Assembly (NCBI GenBank): GCA_947464275.1
Contig: CANHVU010000016.1
Location: forward strand, 1-64,000
Origin: Bacteroidota bacterium
GTDB taxonomy: Bacteria > Bacteroidota > Bacteroidia > UKL13-3
Direction of reading: 5' to 3'
Length of the DNA stretch: 64,000 nt
Positions 42,080 to 51,865 of this stretch are shown here, in pieces. Positions within the stretch are counted from its first letter, which is position 1; every line of letters begins with the position of its first letter. Under the pieces are notes generated by a model. That model was not told where the DNA came from, made no database searches, and saw only the letters and a list, made by a program, of their open reading frames with translations. The position numbers and the translations under genes were made by a program.

Positions 42080-43324
42080 CTATTCTGTATCCAAATTTTG
42101 TCTTACGCCATATAATGCTATACCCGATACAAATAAAAACACAGCCATTATTGCATAAGCATAAATAATGTTATTGCTGCTAGAAAAAAATACTTGCGAG
42201 AAAATAAAAATAAAGATACTTCGAGTAAGTACATTAATTAAATTAAAAATACTCCCTACCCTACCCATTATTTGATTGGGAATAATAGTAAACATATAAG
42301 TCAATCGGAGTACTCTAATTCCAGCATTACAAAACCCTAAAATGATACTTACAACATATATTACCAAAACACTTTTACTTAAAAATGCAGCTATAAAAAT
42401 TCCAACAGTTAAAAAGGTAAGCATGATAATTGCCTTTAGAATGGCAGTTTTTTTAAATAGTTTATTAATGAAAAAACCTGCACTAAGTGCCCCAACAGCA
42501 TAAATGGTATCAGCTAAAGCAAATACATTACCTTTTGCTTGAAGATGCTGTTTGATATAAGTAGGCAAAACAGCATGAATTTCAACTAATAGCATAGCAA
42601 ATACCATATAACTTCCTACACCAAAAATAAATACATTCTTGTTTTCTTTCAAATAATCAAATCCAATTTTTAATCTTTGATATATAGATGTACTGTATTC
42701 ATTTATTTTTTTAATTGGCGAGTAAGGAATTAAAAAAATTAACACCGCTGCAATAAAATAGGTAATGGCATCCATCATAAACACATCGTAGATTTGCCAA
42801 GGCATAACTACCATATTATAATGGCCAATACTAAAATTAAAACCATCGAGCAAAATGGCGGCAAACCCACCTGACAAAATGGAAGTAGATTGACCAACAA
42901 TTTCAATATTAGAATTTACTTTATTATACTGTTCTGGACTTGAAATTTCTTGCCCAAATGCATATAAAGTTGGATAATGTATGTTATAATTAAGCATGGT
43001 GATAGCAAAAACACTTATTACCAAATAACTGGGTAAGCCATTATTTAAATATCCAATCAATGCAATAAAAAAAATAAGCATACCACATACCAATGATGTA
43101 ATTAAAAAATTATTCTTTCTACTAAATTTATCAACCAAAGTTCCTGCATATAATCCAAAAAACATGATAAAAAATGTTAGTGCAGCATACGAATAATTAA
43201 ATACTTGTGTATTATTATTTTTAGCAAAATACCACGGAATGGAGAGCATACTTACTCCTTGAGCAAAACCACTAATTCCATTAGCAAAAAATAATAACAA
43301 CAAAGATTTACGGTTTTTGTGCAT
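42080..43324 (-). CDS. MFS transporter (EntS-like)
   Basis: A 414-residue inner-membrane transporter with about twelve helices. The start MHKNRKSLLLLFFANGISGFAQGVSMLSIPWY and the loop LYAGTLVDKFSRKNN (motif A type, G-x-x-D-R/K) match the MFS group of enterobactin-exporter-like and macrolide-efflux-like proteins. The substrate is unknown. It stands alone on the minus strand, divergent from recX. Confidence 0.85.
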   Translation of the reverse strand: MHKNRKSLLLLFFANGISGFAQGVSMLSIPWYFAKNNNTQVFNYSYAALTFFIMFFGLYAGTLVDKFSRKNNFLITSLVCGMLIFFIALIGYLNNGLPSYLVISVFAITMLNYNIHYPTLYAFGQEISSPEQYNKVNSNIEIVGQSTSILSGGFAAILLDGFNFSIGHYNMVVMPWQIYDVFMMDAITYFIAAVLIFLIPYSPIKKINEYSTSIYQRLKIGFDYLKENKNVFIFGVGSYMVFAMLLVEIHAVLPTYIKQHLQAKGNVFALADTIYAVGALSAGFFINKLFKKTAILKAIIMLTFLTVGIFIAAFLSKSVLVIYVVSIILGFCNAGIRVLRLTYMFTIIPNQIMGRVGSIFNLINVLTRSIFIFIFSQVFFSSSNNIIYAYAIMAVFLFVSGIALYGVRQNLDTE

Positions 43325-43345
43325 GCGTTCAAAACTAATAATTGG

Positions 43346-43380
43346 TTTTGATTAAATATAGCTAATTGTAATATATTTTT
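43346..43380 (+). promoter_or_regulatory. recX promoter
   Basis: TTTG (43346-43349) and TATTTTTG (43373-43380) are separated by 23 bases, matching the Bacteroidota -33/-7 pattern, 21 bases before the start codon. Confidence 0.55.
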
Positions 43381-43401
43381 GTAAAAACATTAATACTTTA
43401 A

Positions 43402-43884
43402 ATGCAGAAAAAAGAAATTAAACTTACACCTAAACAAGCACTGTTAAAACTAGCTAGTTATTGCGCTTATCAAGAACGAAGCCATTATGAAGTAAAAAAT
43501 AAACTAGCTGAATATGGCGTGTTTTATAATGATGCAGAACAAGTAATAGCAGAGTTAATTATTCAAAATTATTTGAATGAAGAACGATTTGCAAAAGCAT
43601 TTGCAGGTGGTAAGTTTAGGGTAAAAAAATGGGGGCGTAATAAAATTAAACAAGAGTTGAAACTAAAACAAGTTTCAGATTACTGCATTCAGCAAGGAAT
43701 GAAAGAAATAGATTTTGATGACTATTTGCAAACATTAAGTGAGGAAGCCTTAGCTAAATATAAAACCCTGAAAGATAAAAACTACTTAATAAAGGCCAAT
43801 AAAACAGCAAAATACTTGGTAAGCAGAGGATTTGAAACTGATTTAGTTTGGGATATTGTAAAAAAAATTAATAGTAATAACTAA
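43402..43884 (+). CDS. recX: RecX regulatory protein
   Basis: It has 160 residues of three-helix repeats, a modulator of RecA filaments. Typical text: LKLASYCAYQERSHYEVKNKLAEYG (repeat 1), VIAELIIQNYLNEERFAKAFAGGKFRVKKWGRNKIKQELKLKQVS (repeat 2), and NKTAKYLVSRGFETDLVWDIVKK (repeat 3). The length is normal. It overlaps the convergent nucleoside permease gene by 4 bp. recA is not in the window. Confidence 0.93.
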   Translation: MQKKEIKLTPKQALLKLASYCAYQERSHYEVKNKLAEYGVFYNDAEQVIAELIIQNYLNEERFAKAFAGGKFRVKKWGRNKIKQELKLKQVSDYCIQQGMKEIDFDDYLQTLSEEALAKYKTLKDKNYLIKANKTAKYLVSRGFETDLVWDIVKKINSNN

Positions 43885-45131
43885 AGTACATGCTCAATTT
43901 CTTTGGGCTTGTGTTTATGCTTAAATAATACCGTAAATGCAATAGCAATTATGGAAGCATAAATAGCAAAAGAGATCCATATCGAATGCCAATCTTTAAC
44001 ACCATTTATGGTAAAATATTTATCAATTAAAAAACCACTTACAGCGCTTCCTAAAACAGCTCCAAATCCATTAGTCATCATCATAAACAAACCTTGTGCA
44101 CTTGAACGAATTGTGGAATCGGTAGAGGTTTCAATAAATAATGAGCCAGATATATTAAAAAAATCGAAGGCCATTCCGTAAACTATACATGATAAAACAA
44201 TCATCCATAAGCCACCTGAAGGATCTCCAAATGCAAATAAACCAAACCTCAATACCCAGGCTACCATAGAAATAAGCATTACCTGTTTAATACCAAAACG
44301 CTTTAAAAAGAATGGAATAGCTAGAATGAATAAGGTTTCTGATATTTGAGAAATAGACATAATAATAGTTGAGTACTTAACAACAAAAGAATCACTATAC
44401 TCGGGAATTTTAGAAAAATCGGATAAAAAAGTATCGCCATACATATTGGTTAATTGTAAGGCTGCACCTAAAAACATAGAGAAAATAAGAAACAAGGCTA
44501 TTTTATAAGTACCAAAAAGTTTAAAAGCATCCAATCCTAACTTTTGGGCTAAAGTTGAATTGCTTGATATTAAGTTTTTAGGTGGACATTGGGGTAAAGT
44601 AAATGAATATATACCTAAAGAAATAGCTGCTATAGCTGCAATATAAAACATATTTGAAGAGGCTTTATTGCCTGAAATATTGGTAATCCACATAGCAATG
44701 ATAAATCCAATAGTTCCCCAAACACGGATAGGAGGAAATACTTTCACTACATCAAATTTATTGTTTTTTAAAATAGCATAAGCAATTGAATTTGAAAGTG
44801 AAATGGTTGGCATATAACATAACATGGCTAAAAATATTACCCAGAAAAATGATGCAGGGGAATCAACTTGGGGTATGTAACATAAAGCTAATCCGCCAAG
44901 TATATGAAGTATTCCATACAGTCTTTCTGCATTGATAAATTTATCAGCAATAATACCCGTTAAAGCAGGCATTAAAATAGATGATAAACCTAAGGTAGAA
45001 AAAATAGCACCAAATTCAGAACCGCTCCATTGCTTTGTAGCAAACCAATAATTTCCAACTGTAATTAGCCATGCTCCCCAAACAAAAAACTGGAGAAAAC
45101 TCATTAGTATAAGACGGAATTTTATATTCAT
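43881..45131 (-). CDS. Nucleoside permease, NupG-like MFS
   Basis: A 416-residue membrane protein with about twelve helices. The start MNIKFRLILMSFLQFFVWGAWLITVGNYWF and the loop GIIADKFINAERLYGILHILGG are the marks of the NupG/XapB nucleoside:H+ symporter family. YAILKNNKFDVVKVFPPIRVWGTIGF continues the family pattern. It should import nucleosides. It is followed upstream, at a gap of 54 bp, by the bifunctional nuclease gene on the same strand, so the two could be cotranscribed. Confidence 0.88.
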   Translation of the reverse strand: MNIKFRLILMSFLQFFVWGAWLITVGNYWFATKQWSGSEFGAIFSTLGLSSILMPALTGIIADKFINAERLYGILHILGGLALCYIPQVDSPASFFWVIFLAMLCYMPTISLSNSIAYAILKNNKFDVVKVFPPIRVWGTIGFIIAMWITNISGNKASSNMFYIAAIAAISLGIYSFTLPQCPPKNLISSNSTLAQKLGLDAFKLFGTYKIALFLIFSMFLGAALQLTNMYGDTFLSDFSKIPEYSDSFVVKYSTIIMSISQISETLFILAIPFFLKRFGIKQVMLISMVAWVLRFGLFAFGDPSGGLWMIVLSCIVYGMAFDFFNISGSLFIETSTDSTIRSSAQGLFMMMTNGFGAVLGSAVSGFLIDKYFTINGVKDWHSIWISFAIYASIIAIAFTVLFKHKHKPKEIEHVL

Positions 45132-45185
45132 AAATGTTTAAGTAATTTTATAAAAAAATTTATTGGACTATAGATGCTTCAGATT

Positions 45186-45779
45186 TTATTTGTTTCTTAA
45201 TTCTATTTCATCTCTAATTTTTGCTGCAAGTGCATAATCTTCAACAGATAAAGCCTCGTTTAATAATTGGTGTAACTTTTCTAAAGCTAATTTACTCATA
45301 TCGTTAGAATTATTAACTTCGATATTTATTTTATTCTCAATTTCATCATCAAATATATTTTGCTCTTCACTATCATCTATAATAATTCCAGCCTCTTCTA
45401 ATATATCTTCAAAAGTATAAATTGGACATTTAAATCGAACAGCCAAAGCAATACTATCACTTGTTCTAGCTTCAATTTCCTTAATTATTCCCATTTGTTC
45501 ACAAACTAATTTTGCATGGAAAATACCTTCTTGCAAACTATAAATTTGAATTTCGAGCAGTTCAATGCTGAACTCCTTAAAAAAACTCAAGAACAAATCA
45601 TGGGTCATTGGTCTGAAAGGAATAATTTTTTCAATTTCAATTGCAATTGCTTGTGCTTCAAAGCTGCCTATTACAATAGGCAATCTCCTATTACCTTTAT
45701 CCTCGCCTAATATTAAGGTATAACTACCACTTGTTTGTCCGCTACTTAAACCTAAAATATTTATCTTTACCTTATCCAT
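45186..45779 (-). CDS. Bifunctional nuclease (BFN, DUF151) with a C-terminal UVR motif
   Basis: It has 197 residues. The DUF151 domain (1-130) starts MDKVKINILGLSSGQTSGSYTLILGEDKGNRRLPIVIGSFEAQAIAIEIE and contains HDLFLSFF and ARTSDSIALAVRFKCPIYTFEDILEEAGI. An acidic linker follows. The C-terminal 35 residues are a UvrB/UvrC-type motif (LHQLLNEALSVEDYALAAKIRDEIELR). Members of this family act on both DNA and RNA. The combination is common in Bacteroidota. It may share a transcript with the nucleoside permease. Confidence 0.9.
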   Translation of the reverse strand: MDKVKINILGLSSGQTSGSYTLILGEDKGNRRLPIVIGSFEAQAIAIEIEKIIPFRPMTHDLFLSFFKEFSIELLEIQIYSLQEGIFHAKLVCEQMGIIKEIEARTSDSIALAVRFKCPIYTFEDILEEAGIIIDDSEEQNIFDDEIENKINIEVNNSNDMSKLALEKLHQLLNEALSVEDYALAAKIRDEIELRNK

Positions 45780-46011
45780 ATAAAATATTACCTACAACCA
45801 ACGAATTAATTAAATTAATGGCTCAAAGTACCAACAACTTATCAATAATCTACTAATCAATTAAAAAAATATTATCGAAAATAAAAAAAAATAACATAAA
45901 ACATTGATAATAAGAATAGAATAGTCCAATTTTAGTTTACTGTAACTGTACCATTTAATTTTTAATAATTAACTATTACTTTGCAACCTTATTTAGAAAA
46001 ATCTAGTTTTA

Positions 46012-48447
46012 ATGAAAAAATCAAATACCCTGTATATCTTTTGTTTTGTACTATTAAGCGTTTACTTTGGTTCTATTAATAAGGCCAATTCGCAAACACT
46101 CAACCTTCAAAATATTGCAACAATAAAAATTGACCAATTAAGTGATGAACAAATAGCTGATTTTTGGAATAAAGCCCAAAGTAATGGAATAGGCATGACA
46201 GAACTAGAAGCTGAGAGTAAAAAAAGAAAAATGTCTGGTTTAGAATTTGAGAAACTCAAAGAGCGTATCAATAATCTTTCAATTACCTCAAAAACAAAAA
46301 GTAATATTACAACTTCACTGCGCAAAACAAATGAAAGCAGTAATGAGTTCAAGGAAATAATAGAAAATGATAATTATAAAAACTTTGGTTCTGAATTATT
46401 CAATAATAAAAACCTAACGTTTGAACCAAACTTAAAAATAGCCACACCCCAAAATTATCAATTAGGTCCTGATGATGAATTAATAATAGATATTTATGGT
46501 TATTCGGAAGAAACCATGAATTTAAAAATTAGTCCTGATGGAAATATCAGAATTCCACTTGCAGGCATAGTGCAAGTTTCGGGGCTAACCATTGAACAAG
46601 CAAGAATGCGTATAACAAAATCGCTTTCACAAATTTATGACAGAATAAATACTGGTGAAACTAAAGTAAATATTTCTCTAGGAAATATTAGAAGCATTAA
46701 AGTACTAATTATGGGCGAAGTTACAATGCCAGGGACTTACACTCTTTCTTCATTTTCAACTGTTTTTAATGCACTTTACCATTCAGGAGGACCAAGTAAA
46801 AATGGTTCAATGAGAAATATAAAAGTAATTAGAAATAACAGAGTAATTGCCAATTTAGATATCTATGATTTTTTAATGAAAGGGGAAGCGAAAGGAAATA
46901 TTAGACTACAAGACCAAGATTTAATAAAAATAAGTCCATTTGAAAATAAGGTAGAAATAAAAGGCGAGGTAAAAAGGAATGGTTATTTTGAAATCCAAAA
47001 AAACGAAACACTTAAAGATTTAATAAACTATGCCGGAGGATTTACCAATGAAGCATTTAAGGAGAAAATAAAAGTTACCAGAAATACTTCCAAACAAAAA
47101 AGTGTTGCCGATATTCAAAATGAATTAATAAGTATGTTTTCACCAAAAAGTGGGGATGTATATACTGTAGATAAGCTATTGGAACGATTTGAAAACAGGG
47201 TGCAAATTAAAGGTGCTGTATTTAGACCAGGAGTATATGCCCTTGAAAATAATTTAACTGTAACAAAATTAATTGAAAAAGCTGAAGGTTTAACAGAAGA
47301 TGCTTTTTTAACGAGAGCTATCATATATAGATTAAAAGATGACAATAGTTTAATGATGCTTTCAGTAAATCTTATTGATATTAAAAATAATTTAGCAACT
47401 GATATAAGATTAGAACGTGAAGATATCATTCAAATTGCTTCAAAATTGGAATTAAAACAAAGTTATGGAGTAATTATTAATGGTGAAGTTTTAAAACCAG
47501 GCGACTATCCTTATGCACAAAACATGAAAATTGAGGATTTGATAATTGCGGCTGGTGGATTTAAAGAAACAGCGGCTCTTACTAGAGTTGAGGTTTCAAG
47601 ACGAAAATTCGATATTGATAAAACAGTAATAAATTCAGAAATAGCGATTATTAAACGATTTGAATTAAATAATGAACTAAAAGAAAATTCAAACTTAAAG
47701 TTTGAGTTAGAGCCTTTTGATATTGTAAATATTTATGCTATTTCGGGTTACGAGCCACAAAAAAATGTAACGATAGAAGGAGAAGTGCTCTATCCTGGAA
47801 ACTACACTATTGAAAGGAATAATGAAAAAATATCTGATATTATTAAAAGAGGTGGTGGATTAACTGCATCTGCATTTAAAGATGGTATAATATTACTAAG
47901 AAAAAAGAATAGAGATTATTCAACTACTATAATATATCAGAATAAACTAAAAGCATTAAGAAAACAAAGTAAAGACTCCAATTCAATACTTGATGTATAT
48001 GAAGAAGAAAACTCTATGTATGATATAGTAGGAATAAATGTATCTAAAATATTAAAAAAACCAGGCTCCAAAGAAGATTTACTTTTAAGAGATGGTGACA
48101 TTTTAAAAGTACCATTTGAAAAGCAAACCGTTTTAGTAAGTGGAGAAGTATTGTATCCAATAAAGGTAAATATTAATAATGCTAATTCACTAAGAGGTTT
48201 TGTTTCGAATGCTGGTGGTTTTTCGTCAAAAGCGTTAAAAAGAAAGTCGTACATAGTTTATGCAAATGGCACAGTAAAAGCTACTCACAATTTCTTATTT
48301 GTTAAGATATATCCAAAGGTAAAACCAGGTTGTGAAATAGTGGTTCCAAAGCGCGAAGTAAGAAAACCAGTTAGTGTATTAGAAGTAACTACTATAGCTT
48401 CAACCTTAACAACTTTAGTTTTTTTAATAGTTTCACTTTCTAAATAA
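46012..48447 (+). CDS. Large multi-SLBB polysaccharide export protein
   Basis: It has 811 residues and a signal peptide (MKKSNTLYIFCFVLLSVYFGSINKANSQ) without a lipobox. A short helical pre-domain, a Poly_export domain (NYQLGPDDELIIDIYGYSEE...GNIRIPLAGIVQVSGL) and about six SLBB repeats follow; recurring text is VEIKGEVKRNGYFEI, VQIKGAVFRPGVYAL, VIINGEVLKPGDYPY, VTIEGEVLYPGNYTI and VLVSGEVLYPIKV. A C-terminal hydrophobic helix ends the chain. It should form the outer-membrane channel for the polysaccharide locus whose genes follow. It is much larger than the lipoprotein at 1321. Confidence 0.9.
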   Translation: MKKSNTLYIFCFVLLSVYFGSINKANSQTLNLQNIATIKIDQLSDEQIADFWNKAQSNGIGMTELEAESKKRKMSGLEFEKLKERINNLSITSKTKSNITTSLRKTNESSNEFKEIIENDNYKNFGSELFNNKNLTFEPNLKIATPQNYQLGPDDELIIDIYGYSEETMNLKISPDGNIRIPLAGIVQVSGLTIEQARMRITKSLSQIYDRINTGETKVNISLGNIRSIKVLIMGEVTMPGTYTLSSFSTVFNALYHSGGPSKNGSMRNIKVIRNNRVIANLDIYDFLMKGEAKGNIRLQDQDLIKISPFENKVEIKGEVKRNGYFEIQKNETLKDLINYAGGFTNEAFKEKIKVTRNTSKQKSVADIQNELISMFSPKSGDVYTVDKLLERFENRVQIKGAVFRPGVYALENNLTVTKLIEKAEGLTEDAFLTRAIIYRLKDDNSLMMLSVNLIDIKNNLATDIRLEREDIIQIASKLELKQSYGVIINGEVLKPGDYPYAQNMKIEDLIIAAGGFKETAALTRVEVSRRKFDIDKTVINSEIAIIKRFELNNELKENSNLKFELEPFDIVNIYAISGYEPQKNVTIEGEVLYPGNYTIERNNEKISDIIKRGGGLTASAFKDGIILLRKKNRDYSTTIIYQNKLKALRKQSKDSNSILDVYEEENSMYDIVGINVSKILKKPGSKEDLLLRDGDILKVPFEKQTVLVSGEVLYPIKVNINNANSLRGFVSNAGGFSSKALKRKSYIVYANGTVKATHNFLFVKIYPKVKPGCEIVVPKREVRKPVSVLEVTTIASTLTTLVFLIVSLSK

Positions 48448-48456
48448 ATCAATTAA

Positions 48457-49515
48457 ATGGAAAATAGAGAAATAGCCTTTGAGGATATAGTTAAAAATCT
48501 GAAAAACTTTATCAGTTATCAATTAAAATACAAAGTTATTTGGATGGTGGCAATTGCAATAGGTTTAGCTTTAGGCATAACCATAGCGATAATTAGTAAA
48601 ACAAAATATGAAGCTAAAATTAGTTTTATTATTAATGATGGGAAAAGTAATTCACAGAATCCATTAGCAGCACTAGCAAGCCAGTTTAGCTTAAACTCAT
48701 CACCTATGAACATAACAGATGAGCGTATTTTGTTTTTAATTGGAACAAAAAAAATATTAGGACAATCTCTTTTAACCAATTACCCTTATACCAACTTTAC
48801 CTTAGCCGATAAATACATAGAAATTATGTCGCTAAAAAAAGCTTGGAGTTCAGATACCTCGCTAAATAACTTTAATACTTTTACTAGTAAAAATATTGAA
48901 AAGTTAAGTTACCATGAAAATAAAGCAATGGATATTGTTTTAGCACTTATTTTAAAATCGAATGATTTACAATTTGAAACGGTGAAGAAGAAATCGTCAT
49001 CTTTAGTGAGTCAATCATCGAGTGGAATTATTCTTATTAGCTATAAAAGTAAAGATGAGTTACTTTCAAAAATATTTATAGAAACTATTTACCAAAACCT
49101 AAGTTCGTTCTATATAGAAACCATCACCAAAAATTTACTTGCTAATTACGAATTAGTATCTAATAGAGCTGACTCTATAAAAACAGCTATGTATAGTTCG
49201 GAAAGCGATGCAGCTGAAGCAATGGATCAGTCGATTGGAGTATTTAAATTCAGAGGTAAAATAAAATCAAATAGGTTAAAAAGAGATAATGAAATTTTGA
49301 ATTTAATGTATGCTGAAGTTGTTAAAAATAAAGAGATTGCGAAATTCAATTTAGATCAAGAAAAACCAATACTTCAAGTTATAGACGAACCAACTTTACC
49401 ACTTGAACAACATATAAAGTCTAAGATAATATATGGAATTGTTGGTGCCATAATTGGTGCTACACTCCTATTCTTTTCTTTAACCATATTTTATTTAAAA
49501 GGGTTAAAAAGGTAA
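48457..49515 (+). CDS. Wzz-like chain-length determinant protein without a kinase domain
   Basis: It has 352 residues, with membrane helices at about 27-48 and 322-346 and a periplasmic domain between, the usual Wzz arrangement. KYEAKISFIINDGKSNSQNPLAALASQFSL follows the first helix, and the second begins IIYGIVGAIIGATLLFF after a proline-rich PILQVIDEPTLPLE segment. Unlike the protein at 2136-4634 it ends after helix 2, with no BY-kinase domain or tyrosine tail. It is in an operon with the large export protein and the polymerase (9 bp and 12 bp gaps). Confidence 0.85.
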   Translation: MENREIAFEDIVKNLKNFISYQLKYKVIWMVAIAIGLALGITIAIISKTKYEAKISFIINDGKSNSQNPLAALASQFSLNSSPMNITDERILFLIGTKKILGQSLLTNYPYTNFTLADKYIEIMSLKKAWSSDTSLNNFNTFTSKNIEKLSYHENKAMDIVLALILKSNDLQFETVKKKSSSLVSQSSSGIILISYKSKDELLSKIFIETIYQNLSSFYIETITKNLLANYELVSNRADSIKTAMYSSESDAAEAMDQSIGVFKFRGKIKSNRLKRDNEILNLMYAEVVKNKEIAKFNLDQEKPILQVIDEPTLPLEQHIKSKIIYGIVGAIIGATLLFFSLTIFYLKGLKR

Positions 49516-49527
49516 TATTTAGTTTTA

Positions 49528-50751
49528 ATGAAATTAAATATTCAAGGTAAAATCAATATACTAATAGGAATAATACTACTCAATAATTTATATTTATTAA
49601 GTGGTGTAATAGGTATTCCAAACAATTTGGTTATTGTATTATGCCTTATAATTAGTTTATATTATTCAATAAAAAATATTGATAAACAATTATATGTTAA
49701 CCTAACTAATAATTGGAGTACTTTATTTTTAGTACTTATTTCCATTCCATTATTTTTTATAGATTGGCTTTTAAATAAATCAGCACCTTCATTTAATGAT
49801 TTAATCAGAATTATAATCTATTCACTTTATTTTTCATGGACATTTAGCTATTACAAGTCCCAAGAAAAACTAAAAAATTGGTTTATTATAGTTAGTATAA
49901 CTTCCTTTCTAATTCTTACAATTCAAGGTTTATTTGAAAATTCAAATCCACTAGCATTTTCATTAATACTTTCAACTGGCAATATTGAAAAAAGATTGTT
50001 AACTAGAATAGCAGGAACGCTAATTGATAGCAGCTGTTATTCAGGAATATTATGTATATACCTTTATATTATATATAAATATTGGTATTCAAAAACAGTT
50101 TTTAAAACAGTTTTTTTTACCCTTTTATGTATAATTTGTTTTTACCTAACGGATCTTTCAGGATCTAGGCAAAGCTTAATTATGATACTTTTTTTGCTTC
50201 TATTTATTATTTTTAATAACTTAAATTTAAAAAAGCTTATTCTAATTTCCACATTTATTGCGCTTTCACTAATTAGCATTTTGGCTTCATGGAATCAAAT
50301 AACTACCTACATGAAAGACAATCCTTCATCTTCTGTAGCTCGATTTATTGATGGCGAAAACTCTTCCCAATCATCAAAAAGTACAGAAGAAAGAAAGTTT
50401 TCATTGATATCGGGAGTAGCATTGATACTTGATAATTATTTTATTTATGGACCCGGACTGTTGAATTTCAATTCCCGTTGGGAAAACTTTTCGCAATATG
50501 CCGTTCCGCACAACGGTTTTATTTATTTGTTTGCCCAATATGGTATTTGGGCAATTATTTCATTTTATATATTATTTAAAGTTGGTCAAAGAAGTATAAA
50601 AGTAAACAGTCAAGTTTTGTATATATTATTTTTAATACACTTCTTCTTATATCCTAATATTATGTATTATGGTACTACTTTTTTTGTTTATTTTTTTATA
50701 GATTCAAAATATTTACTCCAAAATAAAGAGCCTGATTCAACTATTATTTAA
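49528..50751 (+). CDS. O-antigen polymerase/ligase-like membrane protein
   Basis: A membrane protein of 407 residues with about ten helices. The long periplasmic loop of the Wzy/WaaL superfamily is visible near 255-330, with KSTEERKFSLISGVALILDNYFIYGPGLLNFNSRW and the conserved AVPHNGFIYLFAQYG motif. It should polymerise or ligate the repeat unit of the polysaccharide. A second, unrelated-looking polymerase lies at 52710-54026. Confidence 0.85.
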   Translation: MKLNIQGKINILIGIILLNNLYLLSGVIGIPNNLVIVLCLIISLYYSIKNIDKQLYVNLTNNWSTLFLVLISIPLFFIDWLLNKSAPSFNDLIRIIIYSLYFSWTFSYYKSQEKLKNWFIIVSITSFLILTIQGLFENSNPLAFSLILSTGNIEKRLLTRIAGTLIDSSCYSGILCIYLYIIYKYWYSKTVFKTVFFTLLCIICFYLTDLSGSRQSLIMILFLLLFIIFNNLNLKKLILISTFIALSLISILASWNQITTYMKDNPSSSVARFIDGENSSQSSKSTEERKFSLISGVALILDNYFIYGPGLLNFNSRWENFSQYAVPHNGFIYLFAQYGIWAIISFYILFKVGQRSIKVNSQVLYILFLIHFFLYPNIMYYGTTFFVYFFIDSKYLLQNKEPDSTII

Positions 50752-50770
50752 ACTAATTTACTAATTGTAA

Positions 50771-51865
50771 ATGACTACTAAAATTAAGCTACTCATCATA
50801 AACTCAACTCTTGAAAAATCAGGACTTACAAATGTTATACTAAACATCTGTAAAAATATCGATTATCAAAAATTTGATGTTAATATACTTACATTATCTA
50901 TGGAACCAGCATCATCACTTTGGAGTAGTTTCAAAAAATTACCTATTAATATAGAAAGTATAGACCTAAATAGAATTGATTGGATTATTAAAGGTAAAAC
51001 TGCATTGATAAATAAAGTAAATGAGATAAAACCTGATATTATACAAACCATAAGTTTTAGAGGAACAGTAAGTGCAATAAAATACTTAAATAGTTATAAA
51101 ATTGTAAGCACACTTCAGGCTGATATTCATAAAAACTATACCGATACTTATGGTAAAATTATTGGTAACTACATAGCCAATCAAGAACTAAATGCTTTTA
51201 AAAATGCCAACAGTAAAATAGTATGTTCAAATAGTTTAAAACAAGTTTATTCTTCTCAAATAAATAATATTAACGTCATTCAAAACGGAATAGATAATAC
51301 GATTTTCAATAAGATAGACTATAAACAAAAAAATGAATTAAGAACTAAACTAGGTTATGAAAATAATAAAACAATTTTTATAAGTGTTGGCGCATTAAGT
51401 AATAGAAAAGATCCATTAACAATTATAGAGGCATTTAAAAAGAGTTCTATTGGTAGGGATAGTAAGTTGCTTTTTTTAGGTAATGGGCCTTTATTAAGCC
51501 AATGTATAAGTGCTTCAGAAGGGTTGAATATTGAATTCATTGGGAATGTTGATAATACACATGAATATTACAAAATGGCAGATGCTTTTATTTCAGCATC
51601 AAGCTCAGAAGGATTGCCCAATAGCGTTTTAGAAGCAGGTATGTGTGGTTTATTTTGTTATTTATCAAACATACCTCAACATACAGAAATTTTTGAGGAA
51701 GTAGAAACTCAAGCAGTATTTTTTAATTGTGGTAATGTAAATGAATTAGCCAAGCAAATTGACAACTACCAAACAACTAAATCAGAGAAATCTATTGATT
51801 TTAACGCGAGAAATATGGCTAAACAGTATGAAGAAATTTATTTAAATATTTATAAAAATACCTAA
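50771..51865 (+). CDS. GT4-family glycosyltransferase
   Basis: A retaining GT-B glycosyltransferase of 364 residues. The N-terminal half (LLIINSTLEKSGLTNVILNICKNI) is the acceptor domain. The C-terminal half has FISVGALSNRKDPLTIIEAFKK, LLFLGNGPLL, IEFIGNVDNTHEYYKMADAFISASSSEGLPNSVLEAGMCGL (the EX7E-type donor site). It ends the plus-strand half of the locus and overlaps the 3' end of the convergent glycosyltransferase by 47 bp. Confidence 0.88.
   Translation: MTTKIKLLIINSTLEKSGLTNVILNICKNIDYQKFDVNILTLSMEPASSLWSSFKKLPINIESIDLNRIDWIIKGKTALINKVNEIKPDIIQTISFRGTVSAIKYLNSYKIVSTLQADIHKNYTDTYGKIIGNYIANQELNAFKNANSKIVCSNSLKQVYSSQINNINVIQNGIDNTIFNKIDYKQKNELRTKLGYENNKTIFISVGALSNRKDPLTIIEAFKKSSIGRDSKLLFLGNGPLLSQCISASEGLNIEFIGNVDNTHEYYKMADAFISASSSEGLPNSVLEAGMCGLFCYLSNIPQHTEIFEEVETQAVFFNCGNVNELAKQIDNYQTTKSEKSIDFNARNMAKQYEEIYLNIYKNT

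Noticed and set aside
51819-51865. A wrong gene end, because the two glycosyltransferase genes overlap by 47 bp
   Set aside because: Both reading frames keep sensible C-termini for their families, and convergent overlaps of this size occur; I kept both ends.
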